Positions 43,790 to 56,786 of a DNA stretch of 64,000 nucleotides are shown piece by piece. The notes under the pieces were generated by a model. That model was not told the origin of the DNA. It saw only the letters and a list, made by a program, of their open reading frames with translations, and searched no databases. The stretch spans positions 28,945,375 to 29,009,374 of the forward strand of contig NC_041023.1 of NCBI RefSeq assembly GCF_900634625.1, read 5' to 3'. This DNA is from Parambassis ranga (taxonomy: Eukaryota; Chordata; Actinopteri; Ambassidae). Position numbers and translations under genes: made by a program. How positions within the stretch are numbered: position 1 is the stretch's first letter; each line of letters begins with the position of its first letter.

Positions 43790-46700
43790 CTGCACAGAGG
43801 ACAAGAAAAGAAAAATTAGTCATGCTAAGACACAAAACAAAAAAACACAAAACACAGTATGCGTCTATAATCAAGAAAGAATATTTTACCAATCAACTCT
43901 CTATCAATGGAATATATTTATAGCAAGTGCAACTACAATGCAATCACATCAAGTGGGAAGAGGCTGTGAGGATTGAAGAGACAATCAAGAGAGGAAAACG
44001 ACACACAAAGGAAAATTGGAGAGGAGAAACAACAAATGCTTTAAAAACATGACTTATATCTAAGCAGCATCTAAACATGGTGCTAAAGTACAGGCAGATG
44101 TAATTGAAACTGGATACTTTCAGAAAATGTTGGTGTACTGCTGCAGTAAATATGTGCATGGAGATAAAACACAAAGTGTTCTTTTTATCTGGACTGAAAG
44201 ACACCATTAGAGAGAGATGGAGGCTGTGGATAGCTCTGTATTCTTCTGTTGTGGCGGCTACTTGGAGACAAACTGATTTGTAAAAATTACAACAGACTTC
44301 ATCACATGAAGCAAAACAATTCTTCAATATTTCTCAAGATAATAAATCTTATTGGGATGGTTTGCATCCAGTGTGATCAAATCCATCACTGCAGACTGAC
44401 CACACACACACATCCACCTCCTTCCATGTTTTTAAAGCTTGAATATGAATTTGAATCCATACTATTAGTGTTTATCAGTAGTGTGTCCTTCCACCCGGAT
44501 AGAGCCTGACCAAAACATTCCAAGAAAAGAAAGTTACAGTCTACATTCTTCCATCCTGTGGAACAGTATAGCCTCTTAGAAATATCACACACACACAGAG
44601 TTTAATGAGCATTCCAACTCTACCACCAATACCTCAATAAACACAAAGGGCAGTGTGGGCAGGTCAGCTCTTGTAAAAAGTGTGCGTATGCACATGAACT
44701 TCAGCTGTGTGTAGCCTGCGTTTGTTTGTTTACATGTCATTTAAACCAGAGAAAAGTCTCTGCCGAAAGTTCAAGATTCTACAGTATATTAAAAATCAGA
44801 CTTGTGTAGCAGTATTAATAAGTGTCTATTTATTTCCTTTTGTTGGAGTGTGTTTGAAGAATTTCTTCACAAGCTGTGTGTCTAAGTGTAGGTGACACAT
44901 TCAGCACATCACTGCCCCAAAAATAAACAAAAATCAGTGCTGCCTGACGAGAATAAAAATGGAGGTGACGTAGCCTCCGTGCTGAGAGGATTTAAGCCCA
45001 AATACGGTAGCAACAACCTTTGTTGTTTTATCACTTCTCATTTCCGAATATAAAGTCCTCACAGCTAACCTGCCGTTAAACAGTTTGCACCAGATGTGGA
45101 AAAAAACAAATAAAAAGGTGATGTTCAAATTAACCTGGAAAAAAATGTAATGTGTGCTTTTGAGAGGAAATAATGACACAAATCTAAAATGTTTCATAAC
45201 ATCTGTGACCCTTTTAGAGGATGAAATTACAGGAAAAGAGGGCAGACAGATGAACACAGAAAGAGCAACAGGACAGAAAAAAGGGTCAATCGTAGGAGAA
45301 GTATTGATGAATAGAAACTGCAGCAATTTTTATATTTTAAGATGCATTTAAAAAAAAAGCATTTTTAAGGTTATGCAAGATCAGACGACAGAGGTAGGAC
45401 ACCTACATTCAGTAACGCTGTAAGGATTATTTCCATGGCAACCCATTTTAAAAAGAGGTCTTATAAGGACACCTTGACTCCAGTTCATCTAGTTTTTTGG
45501 GGTGTTTCATTCAAAAGAAACTGTACTCTGCTGTTAATCAGAGTAATGTTTGGTTTTATTTTAAATTAAATATCAATCCATTAATCCTTCAAATGGTTTA
45601 AAGCTACAGTACACTGAAAACAAAGCTGGCAAATCGTAGGACAATTGACAATGGTATTAAATGTGCATTGTTTCTCTAGATGGAGTTGCTGTTGTTTCTA
45701 AAGGCGGGGCTGCTTTTCTTCACATCCTGGACAAAGAGGCAGACTCGATGCTACACTGACTCGTGGTCCCAGCCAGTGGTACAAAGTGGTATTACACTCA
45801 TGGGACTAACTTAGAATATATATCTGCAACACACATTTTATGTCTTTTCCATAATGTCTTAGAAGAGTTAATGTTTTGCAAACGTAGCTCCAATACGTAA
45901 ATCAACAATTCATCATTGCTAAAACTTTGTGACCCGCTTCGGATATTAGGAGGTGATGATTTCATATTGTCATATTGTATAACCCGTGGCCTCATCTATA
46001 TCATGTGACTTATCACACACACCCACACACACATACACTGGATGTCTGAAAGCTTTAGTCTGCTTCTAAAGTGCATTAATGTGTGCCCAGAGAGAGTGTG
46101 TGTAGCCTGTAACAGCTTATCCCTTCATCATCCTGCATCAAGCATTTCCCTGATGATAGCCCATTAGCAATTGACACACACACACAACATGTGTGTGCTT
46201 ACTGACAGCACAGTATCAAGCCTCACTCTGTTGTCTCTTTCTTTCCTATTGTGATCACATGACTATGTGGTCACATGACAACAGCCACCTGATTGACTAG
46301 AAGCCAACATTCCATTTCCCAGCAGCACTTAGAAAAGACCCTGACCACCCATAGAACTACTAAGACACTTCACTACGGGAATAAGGCATTTCAAAGTGTG
46401 CGTGTGTGTGTGTGCACTTATGTTAAAAAACTTTAGTAGGTGGTAGCAAGTCACTTTTCTCCATTGGAAACACATACTTGTATGTGTCTTGTGTGCAGAC
46501 AGCAAGTCTAAGTCAACTCATCTATTATTAATGTTTCCTCCTTCATTCTAGTGTATAAATGGGCACACGCCACTCACACATGCAGCCCACTGGAGGCTCT
46601 AATAGAGACATTTGATGCATTCAAAAGAAAAGGATATAAAAAAAAATTGTTGTCAGGATGTGAGTATTTAAGGAATTAATTTGATCCATGGCACTACTTG

Positions 46701-46827
46701 TTGGGATGCTTTCTTTCCCTCTCTCTCTCCATTCCTTTTTTTCCTCCGAGCTTCAAAACATCATGAGACTTTAGTTTGTCAGACTCAAAAATATCCTCTC
46801 ACTTTCCATCCAAGCCGACCTCTCTTT

Positions 46828-46852
46828 CTCTCTCACACACACACACACACAC
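46828..46852. repeat. (CT)n-(CA)n microsatellite
   Basis: CT units followed by about ten CA units in intron 1. Confidence 0.9.
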
Positions 46853-48649
46853 AAGCAAGACAAGCCTATACACTCAAGTCTGCAGTGCATTATCTGACAC
46901 TCACACACACACTCCTCACTCGCTAATCCCAACATCGCATTCTCATGGTGTTCTCTCTCTCTATCTGAGGACTTGACAGAAGCCACCTATACATCTCCAC
47001 ACAAGTGACAGTCCAACTGCCCTATTTCTGTTGTGAAGACAACACACACACAGTCACATACATACACCAGCATGCAACTAAGCAGCCAGACAGGCTGGCA
47101 GAAACACAATCTGCAGTGTTACAGTATTATGCAGTTTCCTGCAGAGAGGCTGAAAGCTGATACCCTCTGATCAACTCATGTAGTCTGGACATCCCACTGT
47201 GATTTAACGCTCTCTGATCATCTGCTCTGGTCTGCTGCACTCAGACCAAAGAGCAGCACCAGATGGAAAGAGGCTGCAACATTAAAACGTGCCATTAAAA
47301 AAAAACATACCAACAAACAAAAAAAAAAACACGTCAAAGAGTAAACTACCAATTAATCCTAACACAAGTGACGATGATATTAATGTATTTTTGTTTTTAC
47401 TCTTGTATGGGCATCAAACTTACAGGATATTGCCCTAAATGCCTAATCTCTCCTGGGGATGACAGAAACCTAAATATAAGATAAAATTGCATCTAATTTG
47501 TTGTGTACAAAGAACTGTCCGTTTCTCAGGCTTTCTATTATATAACATTTAACACATAACATTTATCTCCTGTTTACATAAAGTCATATAGTTTAGCTGT
47601 CTGATATTCAGAGTAAATCTTTTACTGTAAGCTACTGTATGTACAAGATTCATCAAGACAGTTAATCTGAGCTTACATTTCTGCATTCAGTGGAAAAAAA
47701 CATGGGAGATTTTCTGTGGGAAGTGTTGTGTCCAAAAATATGTTTTGAGAGGTCAACGTCACCTTTGACCACCAAAATCTAATCAGTCCATCTGCAGTCT
47801 GTGTAAATGTTTGTGTAAAATTTCAACCAATTTCCCTTGTTTTGCCTCCAGCAACAGATTTTTCTCATGTAGAGGAGGCGTAAAAAGTGAATAAATAGAC
47901 TTAATTTTATATTTGTCAAGAATGTTAGATCTGCATTGGCTCAAAGATACCCAAGAACATTACATGACAACACCTTTATAACACATTACCACATCCATGC
48001 AATCCTTTCAGCCTGCCTTACTAAACTTTTTATCCCACAATGTCTTGTTGACCCAATTTGATTTTCTTGCGATTAACCTTTTGAGTCCTGACCTAAATTT
48101 TAAACAATGCTGGCCTGTAACTGTAGAGAAAAATCAGGACATGTAAATCTTAGCTACCTTTTGGCAAACGGAGGAAGCTGGTTTGTTTCTATACACAGTA
48201 TATACGGTATAGACCTCATGGTGATGTGTGCGCGTGCACAAACTGTCTCTCAGACCCCCCACACTATGAAAACGCTCTCCTGCAAAGAACCACACAACCC
48301 CCTGCAGCACACACACCTACACATGTAATAAACACATACACAAAAAGACCCACATATGTACCACGTACAAAACCCTTTTCAAGAACTTTGCCGCAGCTTG
48401 TTACAGTTAGCCAGCAAGCTCTGAATAAGAATGACTGAAAAGAGGAGGAAAAAGTTTGAGTAAAAGTCAGGAGGGGGTCAAGAAAGTGATGGAGACTGAT
48501 CCTGTCATTTAAAGAGACATAGTGCGCCAAAATAAAGAAAGGAAACCCCCAGATTAGCCTCTACTTGTTCACACACCACTCTTTTCTTTCTCCTCTTTTC
48601 TTGCTTGTCCTTTCCAAATGTCTCAGTCAGTCTTTGTTTCTCTGTCACC

Positions 48650-48691
48650 CCCTCCCCTCTCCTCCCCTCCCCTCCCCTCCCTCTTTCCCCT
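48650..48691. repeat. CCCCT-rich tract, possible G-quadruplex on minus strand
   Basis: Repeated CCCCTC units give several closely spaced runs of four Gs separated by a single A on the minus (transcribed-sense) strand, a pattern able to form a G-quadruplex. It lies in intron 1. No function is shown. Confidence 0.75.
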
Positions 48692-51600
48692 AGTTTAGGT
48701 GGTTTTAGTTTCCCATCAATCACCACTCTACATATTGCAGTAACCAGTGCCATGTGTCAGTGTGCATGCGTGTGTGTTGTAATCTGACCTAGTTGTGGCT
48801 GAATGTAGCAAAAGTGTTATGATGCATACAAAATGGTTTTCCTTAATGTTTGTTCCATGGACATATTCTTAAAGAGGAAATGTTATTTCTGTGATTTATA
48901 TGACACTGAAAAGTGTGTGACCTAATAGGAGGAGATGAGTGTGTTATTCTGCATAAAATCTGAAGTCAATGCATTTTATCATATTTCTATTTTAAAAACA
49001 GCCTTCGTAGGGATTTGTAGAGGTTTTTTAAAATTGATTCCTTGTGCTTTAAGTCAGAAATCATCCATCACCACTTCTTTTTCTGCTGGGATGACATATT
49101 GTTTTTTCTTTGTCTGATTTGTTGGAGCCACTACAAACAACCCATTCATTAGGACAGGGTTCAATATCAAGCCCCATGAGTGTGCATGTTGTATACTCAT
49201 CTGTGTTAACAATAGGTGCCATCTCAGCCTGCCACTCATTGCGCGTACTATTGTCTCGACTCTCTGTGCCTGGCTACACAATGCACACCAACACATACAC
49301 ACAAACTACAAGCCAGTCATTACCCTTCCCTTTGTAGGTCACGCTTCATCTCCCTTCCCCTTCCCCTGTCTTCTCATCTTCCTCTGCTATCATTTTCTAT
49401 ATCCTCTACACAGGTTTCCTCTTTTCCATTCACAAAATTCCCTGAGAATGGAACCAGGATGGATTTTAAATACGGCCCTCCCTCTCACATCACACCCTAT
49501 GATTCGGCCGCTTGATCCAGGGGTAATAAGAGGAAATCTGAGGATAATGAGTAGAACTTCTGGTGTAAAGTTCTTCCCTCTAAAGTGTTAATCCTTAACA
49601 GCATGCCATGCACAAAGCATCTCATTATACCTAAAATAATCCCAATTCCAGGAGCTAATGAGTAAAACGGCGACACAACAGGTTTCTAGAGTTCAAGAGG
49701 ACAAAACACAGGCTTCATGTAACGACTTTGGTTATTGCTAAAAAAAAAAAAGCCTAAAAACTCAGAGCAGGTAATAATTAAATGTGTAGGCATCATCAAA
49801 TACCAAACTAATGCCCAAATCCTCAATCAGCTGATCCAACCAGGACTCTAATAAGCTCTATTCATTGATTGATTGGAATGATTAGCAGTCAACAATGACC
49901 TCCTTTGTTTTGCGTGTAAGAGGAAATCACATGAAGAAAACAGGCCTCCAAAGTTTAGCAGTGAAACAGTAACCAGGGCTTTTTTATTATTGTCTGCATG
50001 AGTTAAAACTCAGTTTTATTAGAGGAAGATTATCAGGACTAATCTTAAACAGAAGAATCTACAGTAGAAATTAAAGGGATTGAATGTGATGATTTACTGT
50101 GTGTTACAGTGCAGTGAAACATTTATTTTAAACAAACAACATGCCTGTTAATTCCTTTAGAAACAAGTGCTAACTAGTCACACTGCTTTGTGTTAATTAT
50201 GTGAGTGTTGTGATGATTAGTTGGGCAGTGAGGTATTCTTTGACAAAGATTCATTTGAAACCTGAGATGTTCGAACAGAGAGGCTGTAATACATCAGCAT
50301 TCCTGTCTGCCTCGAAGGGACCGACGAGTCTTTGAACTGTTAAGGATCTGACCCTTAATGCAGAGGAGGCGGCTGCTGCAGCAGCCAGCGTTCATAAAGC
50401 ATATGTGTGCAGCATTATATGTCAGCTACAGGCATTTTAAGGGGGGGTATACATTTTTCCACATATGTTGTGTGTGTGTGTGGCTTATTTTTGTGTGTAA
50501 AAGCCTGCCATCTTAATATAGCGCACATCCACCTGCCTCTCTGTTAACACATCATAAACAAACACATCATAAGGAGACGGGACTTAATCCATTCCAAAAG
50601 TGTCTACTGCTCTTTAAATCTGTTTCACTTCCACTTCAAGTTTGCGCAGCTTTGAAGCAAGAAGACACATCCAACAGACTGTAGGAGGATCATAAACAAA
50701 ATCCCAACCAAACCCTACTAAAATACCAACAGATGCTACCAGCAGGACTTCATTAGAAACCTCATCCTAGCCTGTGTGTAGCTGCTGTGTGAATTCCACA
50801 GCATGTGAATGACAACTTATACCGGGGTCCTTGCGCAGTTACAGTAACAGATGATCTAATGGAGGGTAAGGGCCAGTGTTAAGAGAAAGGACAAGGGCTG
50901 TCCCAGATAAGATTGTTACGTAATGTTGGACGACTATCCCTTTACACTCCATTAAATCTAGGTCTCCACTGTTAACGCCCAAGCTGAACTTCAGCACTTC
51001 TCAGATTTCACTTTAAAGAGCATCAGCTGCCATCGGCATCCAATCACACAGCAGCACTTGTGTGTCTAATGTGGTGAGGTAAACAGTGAAGATGCTCTAA
51101 TGAAGCATTCAACAAGAACTGTGAGGGAGAAGCTGAGACAGGAGGCAGTACATTCACTTTTGGCGTTTGTTGACCTTTACTTTGAAATTGAGTAAATGCA
51201 GTATTACATAACATGGGTAGGATCATGGAGGACCGATGGGATTCCAATGAGACATTTTGCCAGTGATCAGGACAAAGTGAATGAGTAACAGTGGATCTTT
51301 GCAGCAACCAAATACAGTAATAATTGAAAACAATGCCAATGTTTTGGCCTCAAGGACCTCAATGGTAGCTATGGTCATGATGGGATTTAATCAAAGGTTT
51401 TAGAGTTCAACCAGTTTTATTTCCCAAATTTTGCATAAAAAGCTTGGGTGTATACAGGATCACAACTGTGATATCATTACTGAAGTGATTAACTCTTTCA
51501 GACAGCTGCAGCTTTTCACCACTTTTATTTCTTTTCCCTCTGTTTCTGAGGTGAAATGGATGCACATGAATTAAGATCTCATGGAGTTCACCACAGTCAG

Positions 51601-54600
51601 AACTTTGCATTTTGTTAGTCTGTAAACTTCATCCAAAATTGGTTGATGAGATTATAAACTTCATGCTAAACTGAGAATATTGGCTCCATTTATTGGTCAG
51701 ATGTGTCTGGGGGCAGGGACAGGAAAGTAAAGAATCTCTAGGGTCATGGTGGACTCAAACAAACTGATCCAGAAGGTGTGATTCAAACAGACTTTCAGCT
51801 TTGTCATCTTGGAAATTGTACACTTTTACAATTTACCTTGGACTATGAAAATCCCCAAACTCTACCAAGGGGATCAAGGCAACTTCTGCATTTTAGTAAA
51901 CCACGGGGATGGATGTTCCAACACTTCTGCATTTTTTTCATTTTAGTAATTTTTCAAACACTCCAGTTGGGAGTTTTTACATAAAACACATTAGGTCACA
52001 GACAGAGAAGAGCAACAACAGGCAATTAAAACTGCTGCGCTGAATATTACTCAATATTTATACTCTGTCAGTCTCACAACCACTTTACACACAAACACAC
52101 ACCAACTCTAAGGATACTACACCCCGTGCCAGTGATGCGTTTGTGTGCGTGTGTGTTTTTAACTCCTTCTAACGCCACACAAGCCAGCAACGCTGTCAAC
52201 AGACACACTGAAAGGATACTAAAGTGAATGCACAAACTGCACGCACGTGTGCTTAAATACACAAACACAGCACACCGCAGCTCCCATCTATACAGCAAAC
52301 ATAAAAGGAGGATTTGCTCATGAGACAAGATGAGAAGGAAATGATTGGAAAAAGGAGGTAAATATAAAAGGAACATTAAGTAAGTAATTTTTCCTCTTTT
52401 CCCCCCACCCCACTCTCTCTCTGCCCTTTTTCTCCCTCTCAGTGGCCTATATTTCTTCTGCAGCTGGTTAGTTGAAACGAGGGAGAGGAACTGATTTAGG
52501 CCCCAGCTCTGACAGGGTAACCAGAGAAGTTAAACAGATACAGGCTACCGATAGCCATGCCACAGCAACTGAAGTAATCTGTGACAGACAACTGGAACAA
52601 TTCCAGAACGATGCCTGTGTGTGTGCATGCTAGGTGCACATATGTGTGTGTTGGGTCTGTCTGATGAGTAACTGTGGTTTTGTTACATGCAGGTTTTAGG
52701 GTTAATGTGTTCCAGATGAGAGCCCCTTACTGCCAAAGAGCACACTGTTACAAGACATTAGCCTGGGCTTCTTGTATTTTATCTTTCTCTCTCTGAAATC
52801 ACACACACAAAATATTTCCAAACATACCCATGTTAACTGGATGATTTTTAACTCTTTTCTCTTTAGTAAATGGCACAATTGCAATGCAGTGTTTAGGTTT
52901 CAATTGCGCAAACATGACTGACAAAACAGAAAGCGAGGAGGGGGTGTGAAAGCAGAAGTGACGACGGATATGAGGTTACAGGAAGAAGAAATGGGCATAC
53001 TTGTCCTCTGAAGTCTTTCCTGTTGGGACAACACACACACACACAATAAAGAGTTACTTCATAGAGTATCTTTTCTCTTTCTCACTATAAACACACTTTA
53101 AAAAAATCTCTGTGGATTTCAAGGAAACTAGACAAGACTGTGCAGCCAAAAAAGCCTGGTTTCAATAACAGCTACAGTTTCCTTGACAGCTAAAATCTTG
53201 CCAACTGTGCAGAAGGGGAGAAAGGGATGGCAAAGGTGGGGAGGAGAATAGACAAGAGAGGCCAAAATGGAGGATGGATTATATGACACAATGATGCAAT
53301 AACTGTGAGAACATCATGCGCACACACTCTCGGTGTAGGGTTACTGCAGAGGTGCCTGTCTGTCTCACTAAAGCCTCACTCAGAGACGGAGATGTCAATG
53401 TCACAAGGACTGAGTCAGTCTAACGCTTACATCAACAAGAAACACACACACTGCCTTTGTCAAGTGAAATCAGGCCTGAGCTGTTAATGCTGTTGATGGA
53501 TGAAAACCCTTGTTGCCTAGTTTGAATTGTGCATTGTTGAATTAAAGTGTAGACAGCAATGAGGGAAGGGCGTAGAAGGAGGGGATTCCAATCTGTCAAG
53601 GAGAGCAACAGCATTAAAAGCAGCACAAGAGGTAAGAAAGGGAAAGAAATGGGGGGTATATATGGAAAGTGAAATAAGAGGAGGCCTTAGGAGAGGTGAA
53701 GAAAAGAAGATGAGAGGAAAGTAGGAGAGTGACAGATGTTAATAGCTGGTCAGAAGTGGGGAGAAAGAAAGACGGAGAATGCCAGGTTGTGTTGGAGGAC
53801 GAGATTTGAAGAGAGGAGGGCTGAAAGGCAGGAGAGATGAGAGGACAAGGTGGAGGAGGAGGAGGAGGGAAGACAGCACAGATAATGAGCTGTCAATTGA
53901 GACAAAAGCAGAATTGTATAACTTCATAATGAGTCTCATTCTCAGGAAAGATAAGTGTAATAATGACAACGAGGCCTCACTAATGAGACTACTAAACCGA
54001 GTCACACACAATGTTACAAACTTTTCCCAAGCCAACTATTATGCTGAAATAACAATGATTAAAAACTTTTAACAAAGACACTTTTATAAACGGAAATGTA
54101 AAAGGTTTATTCATAAAGAGACATCCAAAATCGGTTGGTCGTACCTTTGTTCTGACTAAGCCTGGCTAACATTAAGATAATGAGGCATGTAATTTCTTCT
54201 TTTTTAAATTTCAGTAGGTCCCAAGAATAACCAGTTAATCTGCCTTTATGATTACATTTGGCATAGTTTAATTGTTTAAAAAGAAGTTTAAAACTTTAAC
54301 ATCAAAGTTATTTTTATGTGAAGTTAGCTTAGCTAATATATAATACACTATATCACTAATATGTATCAACACATACCGACAAAGTATTGGTTCCTTAGGA
54401 AAAAAGGAAATTTCTGCATATCTAAGCTTATAAACAACAGAAACACTCCAGGTTTCATAAAACTAGCAATTATTCTTTTACATACTACTCTGAAATCTAT
54501 AGTCAGTAGTGAATATGTCACCTTCTGGCATTTTGCTTTAGTACATGCTGTACCTTGAACAAAAACACTTCTAACTACATGTTTCATTTTAAGGTCCCAG

Positions 54601-56751
54601 GAGAGTTTGACCTGTGAATCATATCACAAATCATATCATATCACAAACCCAAAGCTTAGGAAACAAGTGAGCTTGTTATTTCAGCTGCCTCCTCCTCGAT
54701 GTAATGGTTGGCATTGTTATGTGAATCTGGATAATTATAATAATGTACAGCTCTGCTGCCTCTAAAAGGAAACACTATAATTAATTGCAAAGTGCATCTG
54801 GGTACAATTAGCTTTACTAGGACCTGCACAATAGTCAAGTACTTATCACCAACCAAAGGAAAGAGAAGTGAGAAAGAGAAACTTTCACTGTGCTTGTAAC
54901 CAGTTTTACACCTGAATAACTTTCTATCTATTAAACAATGATAACAATAAGGTATGCCTCATGATTTTTAAGCAGCCACACCTTAATACATTAGATGACA
55001 TAATGCGCCAAGGAACATAGATTACATGATGCTGCTGTTCTTTCTTTGCACGAATCATATGAATCGGCAGCAACAGGCTGACTGAGCATCTTATTGGTCA
55101 GCCATGAACTCAGCAGCATCCATGATATGTAAGAATGGCCTGTTACTGACTTACATAACTGCCCTGTCAAATTAGAGTCATTATGTATTATGTGTCTGAC
55201 TTGCTAAGCAGGTGTGTGTGTGTGTTGCCATGACAAGGTTACGTGAATAATATTTATTATCTTGTCACAGTGGCACCTGTCAAGAAGCAGGAAAGATCAG
55301 GAAGTTGGTGGACACCTGAGTTCTTGAAGGAAATGTGTTTAAGACTGTTTAGATTTCTGTATAAACTAAGGCAAAGATTATGCTATTTAACCAAGACAGA
55401 AACAAAAAAAGAAAAAAAGAAAAGAGGAAAATGTCAACAAACGCCTCAACTAGACTTTCTGGCTGAGATAAAAACACACAGGACGAGCACACATACATAA
55501 ACATGGGTTACATCAGCTGCTGGAAGTTTAACAGAGGTCAGAAAAACAGGGCTGAAGTTAAAGGAGAGAAGAAAAAAGTAGGTAAGAAAGTTCCAGAGTC
55601 ACCGTACAGGACACAGACACACACAGCATGTGTGAGCTGAAGCAGGATGTTTGCATTGATGAAGACATTTGGTTTTCAATAACACAGATTGACCATCACA
55701 AGCTCAAAAAGCCACTGAGAGACTTTATGTGATGATTGGCAGTGGTTCAGATTCATTCAGGTACCAAAGCCCAGGAGACTGAGGAGTGTGTGTGCTATGA
55801 TCCTTCAGAACCATACTCAAACGACTTTCCACACCTGTGAACACTGAGCACTGTGCCAACACACACAACAGCAGCAGCAACATCAGTGTGTATCACTGTT
55901 GTGGTTGGAAAACTCAGGTAAATCATTAATTTCTCTGATAAAAAAGCTGAAAACACACGCTTACAATGTCAGGCGCAATCGTAAGGTGTTGTGTCAGAGG
56001 GGCTGTTTAACATTCACTGCAGCTCACAAGTGGATCTCTTTGTTTGAAAGGCACTTACTGTATCATGGGTACAGGGAAATAAACTTCTGAAAACTGCCAC
56101 AGTTCACCACCTGAGCAGGAAATGTAAAACCTGACCTCTTAGCACATCCTTTCTAATTCCAGCAACGCAATCCAATGGATGAAGAACAGCAAATGTTACA
56201 GTTTAACAGACCTTTTGAGCCTCACTTTATGATATTTTGACTTCCTGAAGTTTATTTCTGTGACTTTAGTTGAAGTGTTGTTGCCAAGCTCAATTTCCTA
56301 AACTATAAAATGACTTTAGTGGCATGCATTCATGTCGCTCTGTTATGATTACATGCTTGACAGATGGACAATGCAGAGGTGAGACATAAATCTTTTACAG
56401 TCAAACTGCTCCTACTGTGCACTGACATAGTTCACTGACAGGTGGTGTTGCAAGCCAGTATAGTACGTGATTATTATCTAGATTTATATCAACTCATAAA
56501 CCCACCTCTTCTGAATGTCAGAACATCATGTGTAATTGCACATAATAACTGAACGCAAAGCATCTATCTAACAGGTTCCAGAGTGGTGAGCTCATTAGTT
56601 ATTCAGAGAGAGGAGTTGTGTATTGCTCCCATTTAACCTGACATCTTAAAATGAATGATTGGAAAAGTTTTTTTGTACTTTACTCTCTGATGTAATTTTT
56701 GTTTATTGTCATGATGTAGTCATTATTACAGTCAGCCTGTTATAGCTTGTC

Positions 56752-56786
56752 AGTCTAGTGTAGCATTGTTGGTGCCACACTAGACT
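56752..56786. repeat. short hairpin (10-bp perfect arms)
   Basis: AGTCTAGTGT (56752-56761) is the reverse complement of ACACTAGACT (56777-56786). A further GCA/TGC pairing after one mismatch leaves a 7-nt loop. Too short and isolated to call a microRNA precursor. Confidence 0.6.

Noticed and set aside
56752..56786. Hairpin as a microRNA gene
   Set aside because: The stem is only 10 bp plus 3 after a mismatch, far shorter than a pre-miRNA.
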